A stretch of 6,481 nt of DNA from Opitutia bacterium UBA7876 (lineage in GTDB: Bacteria; Verrucomicrobiota; Verrucomicrobiia; Opitutales; Seribacteraceae). The notes beneath the pieces are model-generated. The model was not told the DNA's origin. It did no database searches and was given only the letters and a program-made list of their open reading frames with translations. The stretch's first letter is position 1. Each line of letters begins with the position of its first letter. The translations under genes and the position numbers were made by a program. The stretch is from positions 1-6,481 of the forward strand of contig DLRY01000103.1 in NCBI GenBank assembly GCA_002500665.1, written 5' to 3'. Shown here piece after piece: positions 1 through 6,076 of the stretch.

Positions 1-1
1 A

Positions 2-106
2 ACCCTCCTTAAGACATTTGAGTATCTATCTCGGAAAGATAAAACTATTGATGAAATTTCGCGTGAGGAGTTATCCGATTTACTATCGAAACAATCGCCT
101 AATTGA
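2..106 (+). CDS. C-terminal end of an unknown protein (5' truncated by window edge)
   Basis: Frame 2 is open from the first complete codon to a TGA at 104-106 and gives 34 residues ending in SKQSPN. The peptide is charged and looks helical and soluble (it contains KTFEYLSRKDKTIDEISREE), which is more protein-like than random A+T-rich DNA. The other two plus frames close early; frame 1 stops at its fourth codon. A T8 run with a weak hairpin begins right at its stop codon, as expected at a gene end. No family can be assigned from so short a tail. The gene start lies outside the window. Confidence 0.5.
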   Translation, partial: TLLKTFEYLSRKDKTIDEISREELSDLLSKQSPN

Positions 107-135
107 GTCAAACAACCTTACTGATTATTTTTTTT
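100..135 (+). terminator. Weak Rho-independent terminator candidate after the left-edge gene
   Basis: TAAT (100-103) can pair with ATTA (124-127) and AGT (106-108) with ACT (120-122), with a possible T-G wobble and one bulge between them and an 11-nt loop. Eight T residues (128-135) follow immediately. The arrangement overlaps the stop codon of the left-edge reading frame. The stem is A+T-rich with only one G-C pair, so its stability is doubtful; the T-run is the stronger part. Confidence 0.33.
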
Positions 136-380
136 AAGTATATATTCCTCCGCTCTTGCTAATAACTGGAAGTATTCAACTTGGTATTGGGCAAAACTTT
201 CGACTGCAACAGGGGGCTTTTCGATAATTTGGGAGTCACGATGTAACTTTTCCTACTTTTAACGGTGAAGTAAACCTACATCACTATTTCTCCATTAGTC
301 TTATCCGAAATTTGTGTTCCCTTCAATACTGTTTGTTTTGAGTTTTAACATGGTAATACTTAAGTTGAATGACTACTCTT
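136..380. other. A+T-rich intergenic stretch with no gene seen
   Basis: No frame on either strand gives a protein-like product; the ATGs present are followed quickly by stops (for example ATG TAA at 240-245). No tRNA fold, tandem repeat or clear inverted repeat was found. The base composition is visibly more A+T-rich than the rest of the window. It separates the end of a plus-strand gene from the end of the minus-strand azurin gene, so it is a convergent spacer and need not contain promoters. Confidence 0.5.
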
Positions 381-833
381 TCATTTCACTACCATAATTC
401 CACGCATGATGGAATAATGTCCGGGAAAAGTACATACAAATTGGTATAGACCTTTTTTAGCGGGGGCCACAAATTCAATGGTTTCACTTTCCCCAGGTCC
501 AAGCAACTTGGTGTGGGCAAGAACTTCGTCCATGACGGACTTGGGTAACGGGTTAGTCGAGCTGGCTCCTGCCTTGAGAGCCTTTGATCCGAAGGAAAGT
601 GCTGAGACTCCCTCTTTGAGGATCACCAAGTTGTGCCCCATGGCCGCCTTTGGAAGCTTGCCGACGTTCTTGAACTCCAACTCCACGACTTGACCGGCAG
701 CAACCTCAAACTCGCGCTTGTTGAACTGCATCTTGTCGTCTCCGGTTATGACGACTTTGGAAGCTGCGTCCGCAACTTGAAGGACGAATAACATGATCAA
801 GGAAACGACATATGTATTTCTCATTCTAAACAT
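381..833 (-). CDS. Azurin, exported type 1 (blue) copper protein
   Basis: This is a periplasmic one-electron carrier of the azurin/plastocyanin family. Numbered from the ATG at 833 (150 aa), residues 1-23 form a signal peptide with hydrophobic core VVSLIMLFVLQVADA. The mature part is about 127 residues, essentially the length of Pseudomonas azurin. All copper ligands are visible: His67 in MGHN (Gly66 before it), and Cys134, His139 and Met143 in CTFPGHYSIM. The azurin signatures GDDKMQFN and HTKLLGPGE are also present. The two cysteines of the classical azurin disulfide are both replaced (Ser and Gln). The frame is open back to a TTG at 875, and ATGs at 845 and 824 are alternatives; none has a clear ribosome binding site, and the mature protein is the same for all. 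It is last in a minus-strand series, about 97 nt after the NTF2-like gene. The redox partner is not in the window. Confidence 0.93.
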   Translation of the reverse strand: MFRMRNTYVVSLIMLFVLQVADAASKVVITGDDKMQFNKREFEVAAGQVVELEFKNVGKLPKAAMGHNLVILKEGVSALSFGSKALKAGASSTNPLPKSVMDEVLAHTKLLGPGESETIEFVAPAKKGLYQFVCTFPGHYSIMRGIMVVK

Positions 834-882
834 AACTATCGTCATTCCCCGTATTCTCAAAATTCCTGGAAACAATGCCTTA

Positions 883-912
883 CATAAAGCTCCCTTTGCA
901 AGAAATGGGAGC
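883..912 (-). terminator. Hairpin terminator candidate between the NTF2-like gene and azurin
   Basis: Read on the minus strand, GCTCCC (912-907) pairs with GGGAGC (894-889). After one bulged A, an inner TTT/AAA pairing leaves a CTTGC loop. The 3' side runs into TTTATG (888-883). The hairpin starts 17 nt after the TAA of the NTF2-like gene, where a terminator should be. The U-tract is short, so it may terminate only partly, or stabilise the upstream message in a shared transcript. Confidence 0.45.
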
Positions 913-929
913 AGGTCGCGAAGCGCCCC

Positions 930-1406
930 TTATTCTCCCTGCAGGATGGAACGGTGGGAATGGGTGAGCAACCACTCTTTGTTCTCCCTGACGAAGATTT
1001 CCGTGCGGCGCACCATCATGGGAAGCCCGTCCCCAATTCGCTCATTGGACTCATAGGTCGAATAGGCCATGTCGCCCTTCACCACGACCTTAAGGTTCTG
1101 AGGCGCACCGACCCGAATCCTGAGGGATGGGAAGATGGCCTTGCAGACCTCGAGGAGCGTTTTCTTGTCGATCGCCACGAGAGCCTTCTGGGGAAGATGA
1201 GTGTACTCGCTGTAGGCGGTGGGGTGGACGTGCTTGAGGGCGCCCTCGACGTCGAGCTTGTTGACCTTGGCGGCGGAACCCCCGATGATGGAGGATATCT
1301 TTTGGCTGGAGGCCTTGTCGCTCGCGCTTTCGGCCGCCGGGCAAGGCAGGACGGCAAAGTTTGCGAGGGCAAGAAACGTAAGAGCGAAGCGGAATGTTTT
1401 CTTCAT
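930..1406 (-). CDS. Exported small NTF2/SnoaL-like (DUF4440-type) protein
   Basis: This 158-aa protein starts at the ATG at 1406 with a textbook signal peptide: MKK, then a hydrophobic stretch to AVLPCPAA. The open frame continues upstream to a TTG at 1508 that overlaps the hydrolase stop, but that extension is not protein-like and would bury the signal peptide. The mature part resembles the cone-shaped NTF2/SnoaL fold: an N-terminal helical part with HPTAYSEYTHLP (61-72), a strand LKVVVKGDMAYSTYES (105-120), then RRTEIFVRENKEWLLTHSHRS (about 133-153). The last segment matches the usual 'R...W...H.H.S' ending of DUF4440/SnoaL_3 proteins. Such domains can be enzymes or only binding modules, and no catalytic residue can be named. 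It lies 98 nt after the hydrolase gene on the same strand. No clear Shine-Dalgarno sequence is seen. Confidence 0.8.
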   Translation of the reverse strand: MKKTFRFALTFLALANFAVLPCPAAESASDKASSQKISSIIGGSAAKVNKLDVEGALKHVHPTAYSEYTHLPQKALVAIDKKTLLEVCKAIFPSLRIRVGAPQNLKVVVKGDMAYSTYESNERIGDGLPMMVRRTEIFVRENKEWLLTHSHRSILQGE

Positions 1407-1504
1407 ATGGCGTGGATGGTTAAAGTTGACGACGTCTGCGGATTGTGCGGCAAGCCGAAAAGTTCGGACTAAAATATCCAGCAAATCGATTGGGGGGCAG
1501 TTGG

Positions 1505-3112
1505 TCAAGGACCCGTGCTCTTGGACTCGACTTCGAAGTCAGGTACCCGAAAGGTCCGATAGGGCCGGACGGTCAAACTGTCGGGCAAACCTCTGCTTTC
1601 CCCCGTCTCCAAAAATCCCGCAAGACGTTTGATGAATACGGGGTGCTGTTCCCTCGTTGAAATCTTCATCGTCCCATGCCCCGCCCGATGAACGACGACT
1701 TGCCGGCTATTTGGAAAATAGGGAGCGATCTCAAACATGTTCTCTATTGGCGTCTTGGTATCCCAATCACCGTTGACGAAGACGACGGGCACGTCGCACC
1801 TGACCGGAGTCCGAAAGGCGTCGCCGACGTCCGGACTGGGCCAGATGTCCGCAGTGGCCATAAGCGGGGCGAAGTTCGATCGTGACAAGTACCTGACCGC
1901 CGGATCATTCCAAAGTTTGTCGCGTCTTAGCTGCGTCGCCCCGAGGCTGGAGTCGACCAGGGGCTGAAGAAGTGTGCGCGGAACCACGTGCAGGGTACGG
2001 GGCGTCGCCCATCCTTCGAACCGTCCATGGTGGAGCTCCAGGATAGACGCGGGGTCCCACCAAGGGAAATCATCGGGACCGATAATCCGCACGGGTTGCC
2101 CCCTCCCCTTTGCCAAAACCTCAACGGGATCGGACTCCAGGCGCTTGATGACGATCTCGGCCGCTTCTTCCATTCCGCCGGGCGGAAGGTAGGGCTTGAA
2201 CCGAGGGTCCCGGTCAATCGACTTCCATATTCGACGGACGGCATTGAATACGTGGGAAGGCATGTCGAAACCGTTTCCCAGGGGCTCGATACCTGTCAAC
2301 AGGGCCCGTTCGACGGTCCGGGGATGTTTCCGCATGATACCGAAACTCCACTGACTGCCAAAACTCTGCCCCCGCAAAGTGATCTTCCCGTATCCGAGCG
2401 CTTGGCGCAACTCATGGACGTCCTCTATGCATTCCAAGATCGAATAGCCGCTCAGGTCGACTTGCGTACTACTGTAGCGGCCGACGACTTCCCGCGAGAA
2501 TCTCATAAATTCCCCGACACGGTCACGAAGATTGGAATCGGGCCTGACCTTGCCCGAGCTGAAGGCCTTGTCGTCCAGAAACGAACCTCTCTTGCTGAAG
2601 CCGCGCTGATCGACAAAGACCAAGTCGCAACGGCCCAGAAGTTCCTCGGCAAGCAGAGGCCCTCCGGTGCGGTGAAGATGAGGAGGTACGCTATCGAGAA
2701 AACTGCTTCCTGGTCCTCCGGGCAAAAAGAAGACCGGTGGAACCTTTGGGTTCCGGGAGGGAAAGCGGGAGAAACCGATGCCGATTACCCGGCTGTCCGG
2801 CTTGCTCCGATTCTCCTTAACGTAAAAGGTGCCGATCTGATACTCGGTAGTTTTACCGGAGACCGTCTCGTAGGTTCGCGTTTCGCTTACAAGGTCCCCT
2901 GCCCCCGGGTTCTCGGCAAGGCAACGCGTTTGGCCGACCGCTACCTGAAAGAAGGTCATAAGGAGCAGATTCACTCTTTGGCAAAGTAAGTTTTTCAAGC
3001 CTCTACCCAAGCGAATATCGGGTAACTGGTCAAGAAACAGGCTAGGCGATCCAGCGAATTGACGCTTCCAAAGAAGCAACAAGTCACGCGCCATGACAAA
3101 ACCGCCCCCCAT
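1505..3112 (-). CDS. Exported alpha/beta hydrolase of the S33 prolyl/tripeptidyl aminopeptidase type
   Basis: This is a likely peptidase or related hydrolase releasing N-terminal residues from peptides. In the 535-aa frame the hallmarks appear in order: oxyanion-hole LPGGPGSS (130-137); DQRGFSKRG (168-176); the nucleophile elbow GQSFGS with Ser250; a lid-like helical insert (about 275-420); the acid Asp451 in GDWDTKTP; and His479 in HRAGHGT. This order and spacing fit the S33 family with a TAP-like C-terminus; the exact substrate cannot be read off. The ATG at 3112 has AAAGGAG upstream, but only 3 nt away. The first 38 residues are not signal-like, whereas an in-frame TTG at 2998 would begin MKNLLCQR followed by VNLLLMTFFQVAVGQTRCLA, a good signal peptide. 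The true start may therefore be 2998 (GTG at 2974 and ATG at 2959 are also possible). It heads the minus-strand series and diverges from the sulfatase. Confidence 0.87.
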   Translation of the reverse strand: MGGGFVMARDLLLLWKRQFAGSPSLFLDQLPDIRLGRGLKNLLCQRVNLLLMTFFQVAVGQTRCLAENPGAGDLVSETRTYETVSGKTTEYQIGTFYVKENRSKPDSRVIGIGFSRFPSRNPKVPPVFFLPGGPGSSFLDSVPPHLHRTGGPLLAEELLGRCDLVFVDQRGFSKRGSFLDDKAFSSGKVRPDSNLRDRVGEFMRFSREVVGRYSSTQVDLSGYSILECIEDVHELRQALGYGKITLRGQSFGSQWSFGIMRKHPRTVERALLTGIEPLGNGFDMPSHVFNAVRRIWKSIDRDPRFKPYLPPGGMEEAAEIVIKRLESDPVEVLAKGRGQPVRIIGPDDFPWWDPASILELHHGRFEGWATPRTLHVVPRTLLQPLVDSSLGATQLRRDKLWNDPAVRYLSRSNFAPLMATADIWPSPDVGDAFRTPVRCDVPVVFVNGDWDTKTPIENMFEIAPYFPNSRQVVVHRAGHGTMKISTREQHPVFIKRLAGFLETGESRGLPDSLTVRPYRTFRVPDFEVESKSTGP

Positions 3113-3152
3113 GCTCTCCTTTGCAGGCGATTACGTAGGGGCGGCCGATTGA

Positions 3153-3179
3153 CCGGCATTCGAACGCATCAAATGCCGG
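3153..3179. promoter_or_regulatory. Perfect 8-bp inverted repeat in the divergent spacer, hydrolase side
   Basis: CCGGCATT (3153-3160) is followed after 11 nt by AATGCCGG (3172-3179). It lies 41 bp upstream of the hydrolase ATG and could be an operator, or a hairpin in the hydrolase 5' leader. A weak minus-strand promoter match lies just upstream of it (TTCGAC at 3217-3212, 16-nt gap, TAATAT at 3195-3190), which would place the hairpin in the leader RNA. The repeat is seen directly; its role is inferred. Confidence 0.4.
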
Positions 3180-3254
3180 AACGCCGAAGATATTAACTGG
3201 CATCCCGAAACGTCGAACCTTTCGGATGAGCGGGTAAGATCGAAGTGGTCGACG

Positions 3255-3292
3255 CAAACCGGCCCCCCCGAGCCGATTCGCGTTCCGGTTTG
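3255..3292. promoter_or_regulatory. Perfect 8-bp inverted repeat upstream of the sulfatase
   Basis: CAAACCGG (3255-3262) and CCGGTTTG (3285-3292) form a perfect inverted repeat with a 22-nt C-rich spacer. It ends 32 nt before the sulfatase start codon. It may be a regulator site controlling the sulfatase-esterase pair, or a 5' leader hairpin. Both inverted repeats in this spacer contain CCGG, but their arms otherwise differ, so they are not obviously two copies of one site. Confidence 0.35.
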
Positions 3293-3324
3293 ACGGATGG
3301 CGGTGCGAAGCCTTCCATGTAGAA

Positions 3325-4755
3325 GTGAAGATCAGCAGGATCACCCGATGGCCAAGGCCCACTTTTGTGACGGCAGCCTTGGGACTTTTTCTCATCCTTG
3401 GGCTTGCCCGGGCAGCGCAGCGGCCCAATGTGGTGATTTTCCTCACCGACGACCAAGGCACCCTCGATGCGGGTTGCTACGGCTCGAACTACCTGCGCAC
3501 CCCCCATATCGACGAACTCGCGGCGACCGGGGTACGCTTCACCCAAGCCTACGCTCACTCCTTCTGCTGCCCTGCCCGGGCCGCTCTGCTGACGGGACGC
3601 CATCCTCAAAGGAGCGGGGTCAACGCATGGCTCCAGGGGAATATGGGCGACCCCGAGAAGGGCGTCAACATGGCCCTCGAGGAAGTAACCTTGGCCGAGG
3701 TCATGAAGGGAGCGGGTTACCGGACGGCCCTCTTCGGAAAGTGGCACCTCGGGGCCCACCGCGACCATGGGCCTACCCGCCAGGGGTTCGACGAGTTCTT
3801 CGGAATCCGGGGTGGATTCATCGACAACCACAAGCACTATTTCTTGCAGGGCGACGGGCATTACGACCTCTACGAGGGAACGCGTCAGGTCCGGGCAAAG
3901 GGAATGTATTTCCCGGAATTGGTCGAAGAACGGGCCATTAAGTTCCTCGACCGCAACAAGAACCGGCCCTTCTTTATCTTCCTGGCTCTCAATACCCCTC
4001 ATTACCCGGAGCAGCCACTCGAGAAGCACCTGAAGCTTTTCAAGAACCTGGAAGAACCCCTGCGCACCTACGCCGCCTTTATGTCCACGACCGACGATTC
4101 GGTCGGACGGGTCGTGGGAAAGCTGGAAGCCCTTGATCTGCGCCGAAGGACGATCATTATATTCATGAGCGACAACGGGCACCAGTCCTACCAGAGCTAC
4201 GACTTCTTTCAGGTAAAGGTCGACGGCCATGCCAGCGGATTCCCCAAGGGTCATCGTTTCTCATCGGGAGACGGACCAAACGATGGGGGCGGCAACACCG
4301 GCAAGTGGGCAGGGCACAAGGGAACCTTCCTCGAAGGGGGCATCCGGGTACCCGCAATCATAAGCTACCCCGCCAAGCTCCCCTCCGGGAAAGTCCGCAA
4401 GCAAGCCGTCACCGCAATGGACTGGTACCCGACCCTTCTGGAGCTGTGCGGGATCAAGCCTCCCGCAGCCAAGCTGGATGGACGCAGCCTGCTCGGCGTG
4501 ATCCGGGACGGAGCCGCCCCCTCCCCTCACCCCGCCCTTTATTTTCAGTGGCAAAACAAATGGGCCATGCGGGAGGGCGACTGGAAGCTCATCCGCCACA
4601 AAGGCCCCCGCGAGACGGCCAAGGAACGCTTTACCCTCCACAACCTGGCCGACGAGCAACCCGAGGTTCGGGACTATGCCAAGGAGAAACCCGAAAAGGT
4701 CAGGCACTTGATGGAAATGCACCTGCGCTGGCAAGAGGACGTCTTCTCGAAATAG
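3325..4755 (+). CDS. Exported Type I sulfatase (arylsulfatase-like)
   Basis: This enzyme hydrolyses sulfate esters with a formylglycine made from Cys. The 476-aa protein has a signal peptide (basic start, hydrophobic core FVTAALGLFLILGLA, cleavage after ARA30). The complete active site is visible: metal ligands Asp42/Asp43 in TDDQG; the modification motif C81-C-P-A-R85 followed by AALLTGR; Lys139 and His141 in FGKWHLG; His225 in NTPHYP; Asp283/Asn284 in SDNG; and Lys332 in HKGTFLEGG. The C-terminal part has the usual MREGDWKLI strand (about 415-423). Length is normal for the family. The start is a GTG at 3325, chosen because it gives the signal peptide directly; no good Shine-Dalgarno sequence precedes it. 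Activity needs a formylglycine-generating or anaerobic maturase enzyme, not present here. Substrate is unknown. The esterase follows 59 nt downstream, so co-transcription is likely. Confidence 0.95.
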   Translation: MKISRITRWPRPTFVTAALGLFLILGLARAAQRPNVVIFLTDDQGTLDAGCYGSNYLRTPHIDELAATGVRFTQAYAHSFCCPARAALLTGRHPQRSGVNAWLQGNMGDPEKGVNMALEEVTLAEVMKGAGYRTALFGKWHLGAHRDHGPTRQGFDEFFGIRGGFIDNHKHYFLQGDGHYDLYEGTRQVRAKGMYFPELVEERAIKFLDRNKNRPFFIFLALNTPHYPEQPLEKHLKLFKNLEEPLRTYAAFMSTTDDSVGRVVGKLEALDLRRRTIIIFMSDNGHQSYQSYDFFQVKVDGHASGFPKGHRFSSGDGPNDGGGNTGKWAGHKGTFLEGGIRVPAIISYPAKLPSGKVRKQAVTAMDWYPTLLELCGIKPPAAKLDGRSLLGVIRDGAAPSPHPALYFQWQNKWAMREGDWKLIRHKGPRETAKERFTLHNLADEQPEVRDYAKEKPEKVRHLMEMHLRWQEDVFSK

Positions 4756-4814
4756 CTTTTCCAAGTTATACTTTGAGAAACAAGCTCATGAGTGTCAGGA
4801 ATAGATAATTCGCA

Positions 4815-5750
4815 ATGTCCTCTCTCCTCGATCAAGTTCCTTCGGAAATGCTTTTGCGGCTTGTCTGCATGGCTCTCCTTTTGGCGGGAAGGGGTGAAAC
4901 GGCAATCGCCCGGGCCGACGACTCAAAGAATCCGCGCAGGTCCTTCAACCTGACCCTCGAGCACGACGGGCTGACCCGCAAGTACCTCCTCTACGTCCCC
5001 GCTTCCTACGATGGGAAATCCAAGTTTCCTCTCCTCTTCAACTTTCACGGGTTCGGAGGGAAGGTCGCGGGTTACCTCAGGGCCACCGACATGAGACCCC
5101 TCGCGGACGAGGAAAACTTCCTTCTCGTTTATCCTCAGGGTTCCCCGCTCAATGGCTTCAGTCACTGGAACGCAGCCACTCCCTCGAGGGAGAACAAGAG
5201 CGACGCGGACGACATCGGTTTCGTGAAGAAGATGATCGCCTCGATCTCAGCCGACTACAAGGTCGACCCCAAGCGAATCTACGCATGCGGGTACTCCAAC
5301 GGAGCCTTCTTTTCCTACTACCTGGGGTGCTGCCTGAGCGAAAGAATCGCCGCAATCGGCTCGGTATCGGGCACCATGCTGGAAGAATCCTACAAAAATG
5401 GAAAACCCTCCAGGCGCGTCCCCATGATCAACCTCCACGGCACCGCCGACAGCGTCGTTCCCTACGACGGAAAAAACGGGCTTACCCCGATCCCCAAGGT
5501 TCTTTCCTTCTGGGCCCTGCAAAACGAAACCAGAACCCAGCCCGGCACGACCAACTTCAAGTCGGGTCGAACCAAGGTAAGAAGATTGGTCTATTCCGAC
5601 GCCAAGGGCACGGCGTGGATCGAGCACTACAGGGTCAAGGGAGGCGGACACGTCTGGTTCGACCTCGACCTCGAGGGCTCCGATGCCAACCGTTTGATCT
5701 GGAACTTCCTGTCCGGTCACGACCTCGATGGTCCTAGAAGGAAGCGATGA
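4815..5750 (+). CDS. Exported PHB-depolymerase/feruloyl-esterase-like hydrolase (LpqC, COG3509 type)
   Basis: This alpha/beta hydrolase probably cleaves ester bonds in an external polymer or aromatic ester. In the 311-aa frame the features in order are: a signal peptide (hydrophobic RLVCMALLLAG, cleavage near ARA34); the first core strand RKYLLYVPASYDG (55-67); oxyanion region FNFHGFGG (75-82); VYPQG (105-109); the nucleophile motif GYSNG with Ser161; the acid Asp212 in HGTADSVVPY; and His279 in GGGHVW. This triad and spacing match the family. The first 11 residues contain two acidic residues and are unusual for a signal peptide; the in-frame ATG at 4848 gives a cleaner one (MLLRLVCMALLLAG) and may be the true start. 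The gene follows the sulfatase on the same strand. A TATACT at 4767-4772 with a poor -35 could be a weak internal promoter. True PHB depolymerase activity is not implied. Confidence 0.9.
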   Translation: MSSLLDQVPSEMLLRLVCMALLLAGRGETAIARADDSKNPRRSFNLTLEHDGLTRKYLLYVPASYDGKSKFPLLFNFHGFGGKVAGYLRATDMRPLADEENFLLVYPQGSPLNGFSHWNAATPSRENKSDADDIGFVKKMIASISADYKVDPKRIYACGYSNGAFFSYYLGCCLSERIAAIGSVSGTMLEESYKNGKPSRRVPMINLHGTADSVVPYDGKNGLTPIPKVLSFWALQNETRTQPGTTNFKSGRTKVRRLVYSDAKGTAWIEHYRVKGGGHVWFDLDLEGSDANRLIWNFLSGHDLDGPRRKR

Positions 5751-5822
5751 AGCCCCAAGCCTTTGGCTTATGCCTGAGTGCTTTTCCCAATTCCGTCGCT
5801 TGACTGATCCATAAAGGCGAGC

Positions 5823-5891
5823 GTGACTAACGGATTGAAAATTTTGACGGCACTCGGCAAAGTCTGCGCAATCGGTGGAACGGTAGCGTGA
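5823..5891 (+). pseudogene. Short hydrophobic frame directly preceding, and in frame with, the small membrane protein
   Basis: A GTG at 5823, preceded by AAAGG with a 5-nt spacing, opens a 22-residue frame (hydrophobic end LGKVCAIGGTVA) that stops at TGA 5889-5891. The next codon, in the same frame, is the ATG of the small membrane protein. If the TGA were TGG the two would join into one 77-residue protein with two membrane segments. It may be the 5' half of a gene broken by one G-to-A change, a recoded UGA, or a leader peptide for the next frame. TGA is used as an ordinary stop by the azurin and esterase genes here, so a different genetic code is unlikely. Confidence 0.3.
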
Positions 5892-6056
5892 ATGTTAAAT
5901 TGGCTTTGGGTTGAGTTCTTACTTGAGGACGTCAACTGGGAAGGGCCATGGATGACCCTCAACAAGGTTAGCTGGATCCTCAACATACTCGGATTCGGAT
6001 TAGGCATTTCCCTCATCGGAGCAGCTTCCTTCCTTTCGCCCTCTAAAGCCAAATAG
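5892..6056 (+). CDS. Small Trp-rich membrane protein, unknown function
   Basis: This is a 54-aa frame from the ATG at 5892 to the TAG at 6054-6056. It has a hydrophobic, Trp-containing start (MLNWLWVEFLL), a polar linker DVNWEGPWMTLNK (13-25), and one clear transmembrane segment, VSWILNILGFGLGISLIGAA (26-45), ending in a basic SPSKAK tail. Five of 54 residues are Trp, which is unusual for a chance frame. No clear Shine-Dalgarno sequence lies directly upstream; the best one serves the preceding in-frame GTG at 5823, so translation may begin there and be interrupted by the TGA. I do not recognise the family. It follows the esterase by 141 nt on the same strand. A 94-codon minus-strand frame overlaps it, but is rich in Ser, Asn and Gln and shows no structure. 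Confidence 0.42.
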   Translation: MLNWLWVEFLLEDVNWEGPWMTLNKVSWILNILGFGLGISLIGAASFLSPSKAK

Positions 6057-6076
6057 TCGCCCCGGCACCTGTCTTA

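Noticed and set aside
1455..1467. Small hairpin CCGAA-AAG-TTCGG after the hydrolase gene
   Set aside because: The 5-bp stem has no T-run on either side, so it is not a credible terminator.
1407..1508. N-terminal extension of the NTF2-like protein from a TTG overlapping the hydrolase stop
   Set aside because: The extension is not protein-like and would place a textbook signal peptide in the interior; the ATG at 1406 is far better.
1988..2989. Long (333-codon) plus-strand open frame opposite the hydrolase
   Set aside because: It is antisense to the S33-type hydrolase, whose catalytic motifs are intact. The translation has no recognisable motif and is a shadow frame.
3290..3318. TTGACG with a possible -10 (TTCCAT) before the sulfatase
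   Set aside because: The -10 match is poor and the start codon would be only a few bases downstream. The TTGACG is more simply part of the inverted repeat arm and its edge.
3193..4254. Long (353-codon) minus-strand open frame opposite the sulfatase
   Set aside because: It lies antisense to a sulfatase with a complete, ordered active site. The translation shows no domain or signal, and it is explained by the G+C-rich codon bias of the real gene.
4788..4808. Six-codon ATG...TAA mini-frame between sulfatase and esterase
   Set aside because: It is too short to support, has no clear ribosome binding site, and is expected by chance.
5757..5769. Hairpin AAGCC-TTT-GGCTT just after the esterase stop
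   Set aside because: The stem is only 5 bp and is not followed directly by a T-run (the nearest TTTT is at 5782-5785); too weak to call a terminator.
5768..6052. 94-codon minus-strand frame opposite the small membrane protein
   Set aside because: It is rich in Ser, Asn, Gln and Pro with no signal peptide, membrane segment or motif, whereas the plus strand gives a Trp-rich protein with a clear membrane helix. Kept as the main alternative for this stretch, not as a feature.
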